Assembly (NCBI GenBank): GCA_018815325.1
Contig: JAHIYE010000026.1
Span: forward strand, 170,409-234,408
Source of the DNA: Gammaproteobacteria bacterium
GTDB taxonomy: Bacteria; Pseudomonadota; Gammaproteobacteria; Burkholderiales; Burkholderiaceae_C
Length of the DNA stretch: 64,000 nucleotides
Reading direction: 5' to 3'
The stretch's first letter is position 1. The number at the start of each line of letters is the position of its first letter. The notes under the pieces are model-generated. The model saw only the letters and a program-made list of their open reading frames with translations, made no database searches and was not told the DNA's origin. Both the position numbers and the translations under genes were made by a program. This document shows, piece after piece, positions 63,695 to 64,000 of this stretch.

Positions 63695-64000
63695 TCAGGG
63701 CATTGAGGGCATGCGCGGCAACGCCACCCACTGGTGGTCGAGCGCCCGGATCGCAATGCGCTCGTGAAACACCTGCTCCAGCGCGCGGTGCGTGGCGGCG
63801 TCATGGCAGGCACCGTGGTGGGTCACGCGGCCCTCATCCATGATGAGCATGTCGTCCGCGTGCAGCGCCATCGATATCTCATGCAGCACGCTGACCACGG
63901 TCCGGCCAGCGGCCACAAGTTCGCGCACCAGCAGCAGCCAGTCCACCTGGTGCGGCGGGTCCAGGTTGGCAAGGGGCTCGTCCATCAGCAGCACATCGGC
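63695..64000 (-). CDS. ABC transporter ATPase, partial (BtuD/FecE-like)
   Basis: The visible C-terminal part includes LLMDEPLANLDPPHQVDWLL (Walker B and D-loop), VSVLHEISMALHADDMLIMD with the H-loop His, and EGRVTHHGACHDAATHRALE. Walker A lies beyond the window edge. In this setting it most likely powers vitamin B12 or corrinoid uptake, though an iron-siderophore ATPase is an alternative. Confidence 0.88.
   Translation of the reverse strand, partial: ADVLLMDEPLANLDPPHQVDWLLLVRELVAAGRTVVSVLHEISMALHADDMLIMDEGRVTHHGACHDAATHRALEQVFHERIAIRALDHQWVALPRMPSMP

Noticed and set aside
57002..64000. Cobalamin riboswitch for the cob genes
   Set aside because: No B12-box-like element was found in the gaps visible; any leader of the ABC ATPase gene would be beyond the window edge.

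Overview
The window is GC-rich, densely coded bacterial DNA of Burkholderiales type, most likely Comamonadaceae (Rhodoferax/Polaromonas/Acidovorax-like). This rests on the gene order yebC-purD-plsC-hemF-nadD-rsfS-rlmH-maf-rng, on a RisA/RisS-type OmpR/EnvZ pair, on a Bug-family solute-binding protein, a 3-hydroxybutyrate dehydrogenase, and two kinds of short dispersed repeat that I associate with this family. The species is inferred. I saw no rRNA, complete tRNA, CRISPR array, transposase or integrase.

Layout. 1-10771 is one minus-strand run: yebC, purD, an acyltransferase, hemF, nadD, rsfS, rlmH, maf, rng, then three envelope-polysaccharide glycosyltransferases, the last cut by the window edge. 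Many genes overlap by a few bases. 10831-22047 holds a HerA-like ATPase, upp, relA, a hydrolase, bdhA, a SIMPL protein, the two-component pair and ispDF. 22194-26407 is mfd-serB. 26447-36246 is accessory metabolism and small membrane proteins (PhoD phosphatase, DedA, D-tartrate dehydratase, a solute-binding protein with no signal peptide, a luciferase-like monooxygenase, a PAS-GGDEF cyclase, a SUI1 factor). 36480-39757 is an envelope-stress-like cluster: a Crp/Fnr-type regulator diverging from OmpA-like, BON, two glycine-zipper proteins and a 49-residue membrane protein, with twelve tandem CCTCA units between two of the genes. 39771-49135 mixes a GST, GGDEF and HD-GYP proteins, an AsmA protein, a cytochrome c lipoprotein, a Nudix hydrolase and a DUF3334 protein.

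49136-50772 is the clearest accessory spot: a toxin-antitoxin pair lies between a full aminotransferase gene and a second, truncated copy of that gene's 3' end. A strong promoter with an 18-bp perfect palindrome drives the pair. Next (52028-53515) is the most interesting gene: one protein with a single CxxCH heme motif at its N terminus followed by a porin-like outer-membrane beta-barrel, in the style of Cyc2 porin-cytochrome fusions. A perfect FNR/ANR box (TTGAT-N4-ATCAA) lies upstream. A second FNR-like box precedes the cytochrome c lipoprotein at 46544. Together they suggest oxygen-controlled electron transport across the outer membrane.

55647-64000 is the late cobalamin pathway on the minus strand: ABC ATPase, cobO, cbiB, threonine-phosphate decarboxylase, cobQ, cobT, a Bug-type solute-binding protein with its own terminator, cobS and an alpha-ribazole phosphatase. 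cobQ carries two copies of a GC-rich dispersed repeat inserted in frame, which accounts for its extra length.
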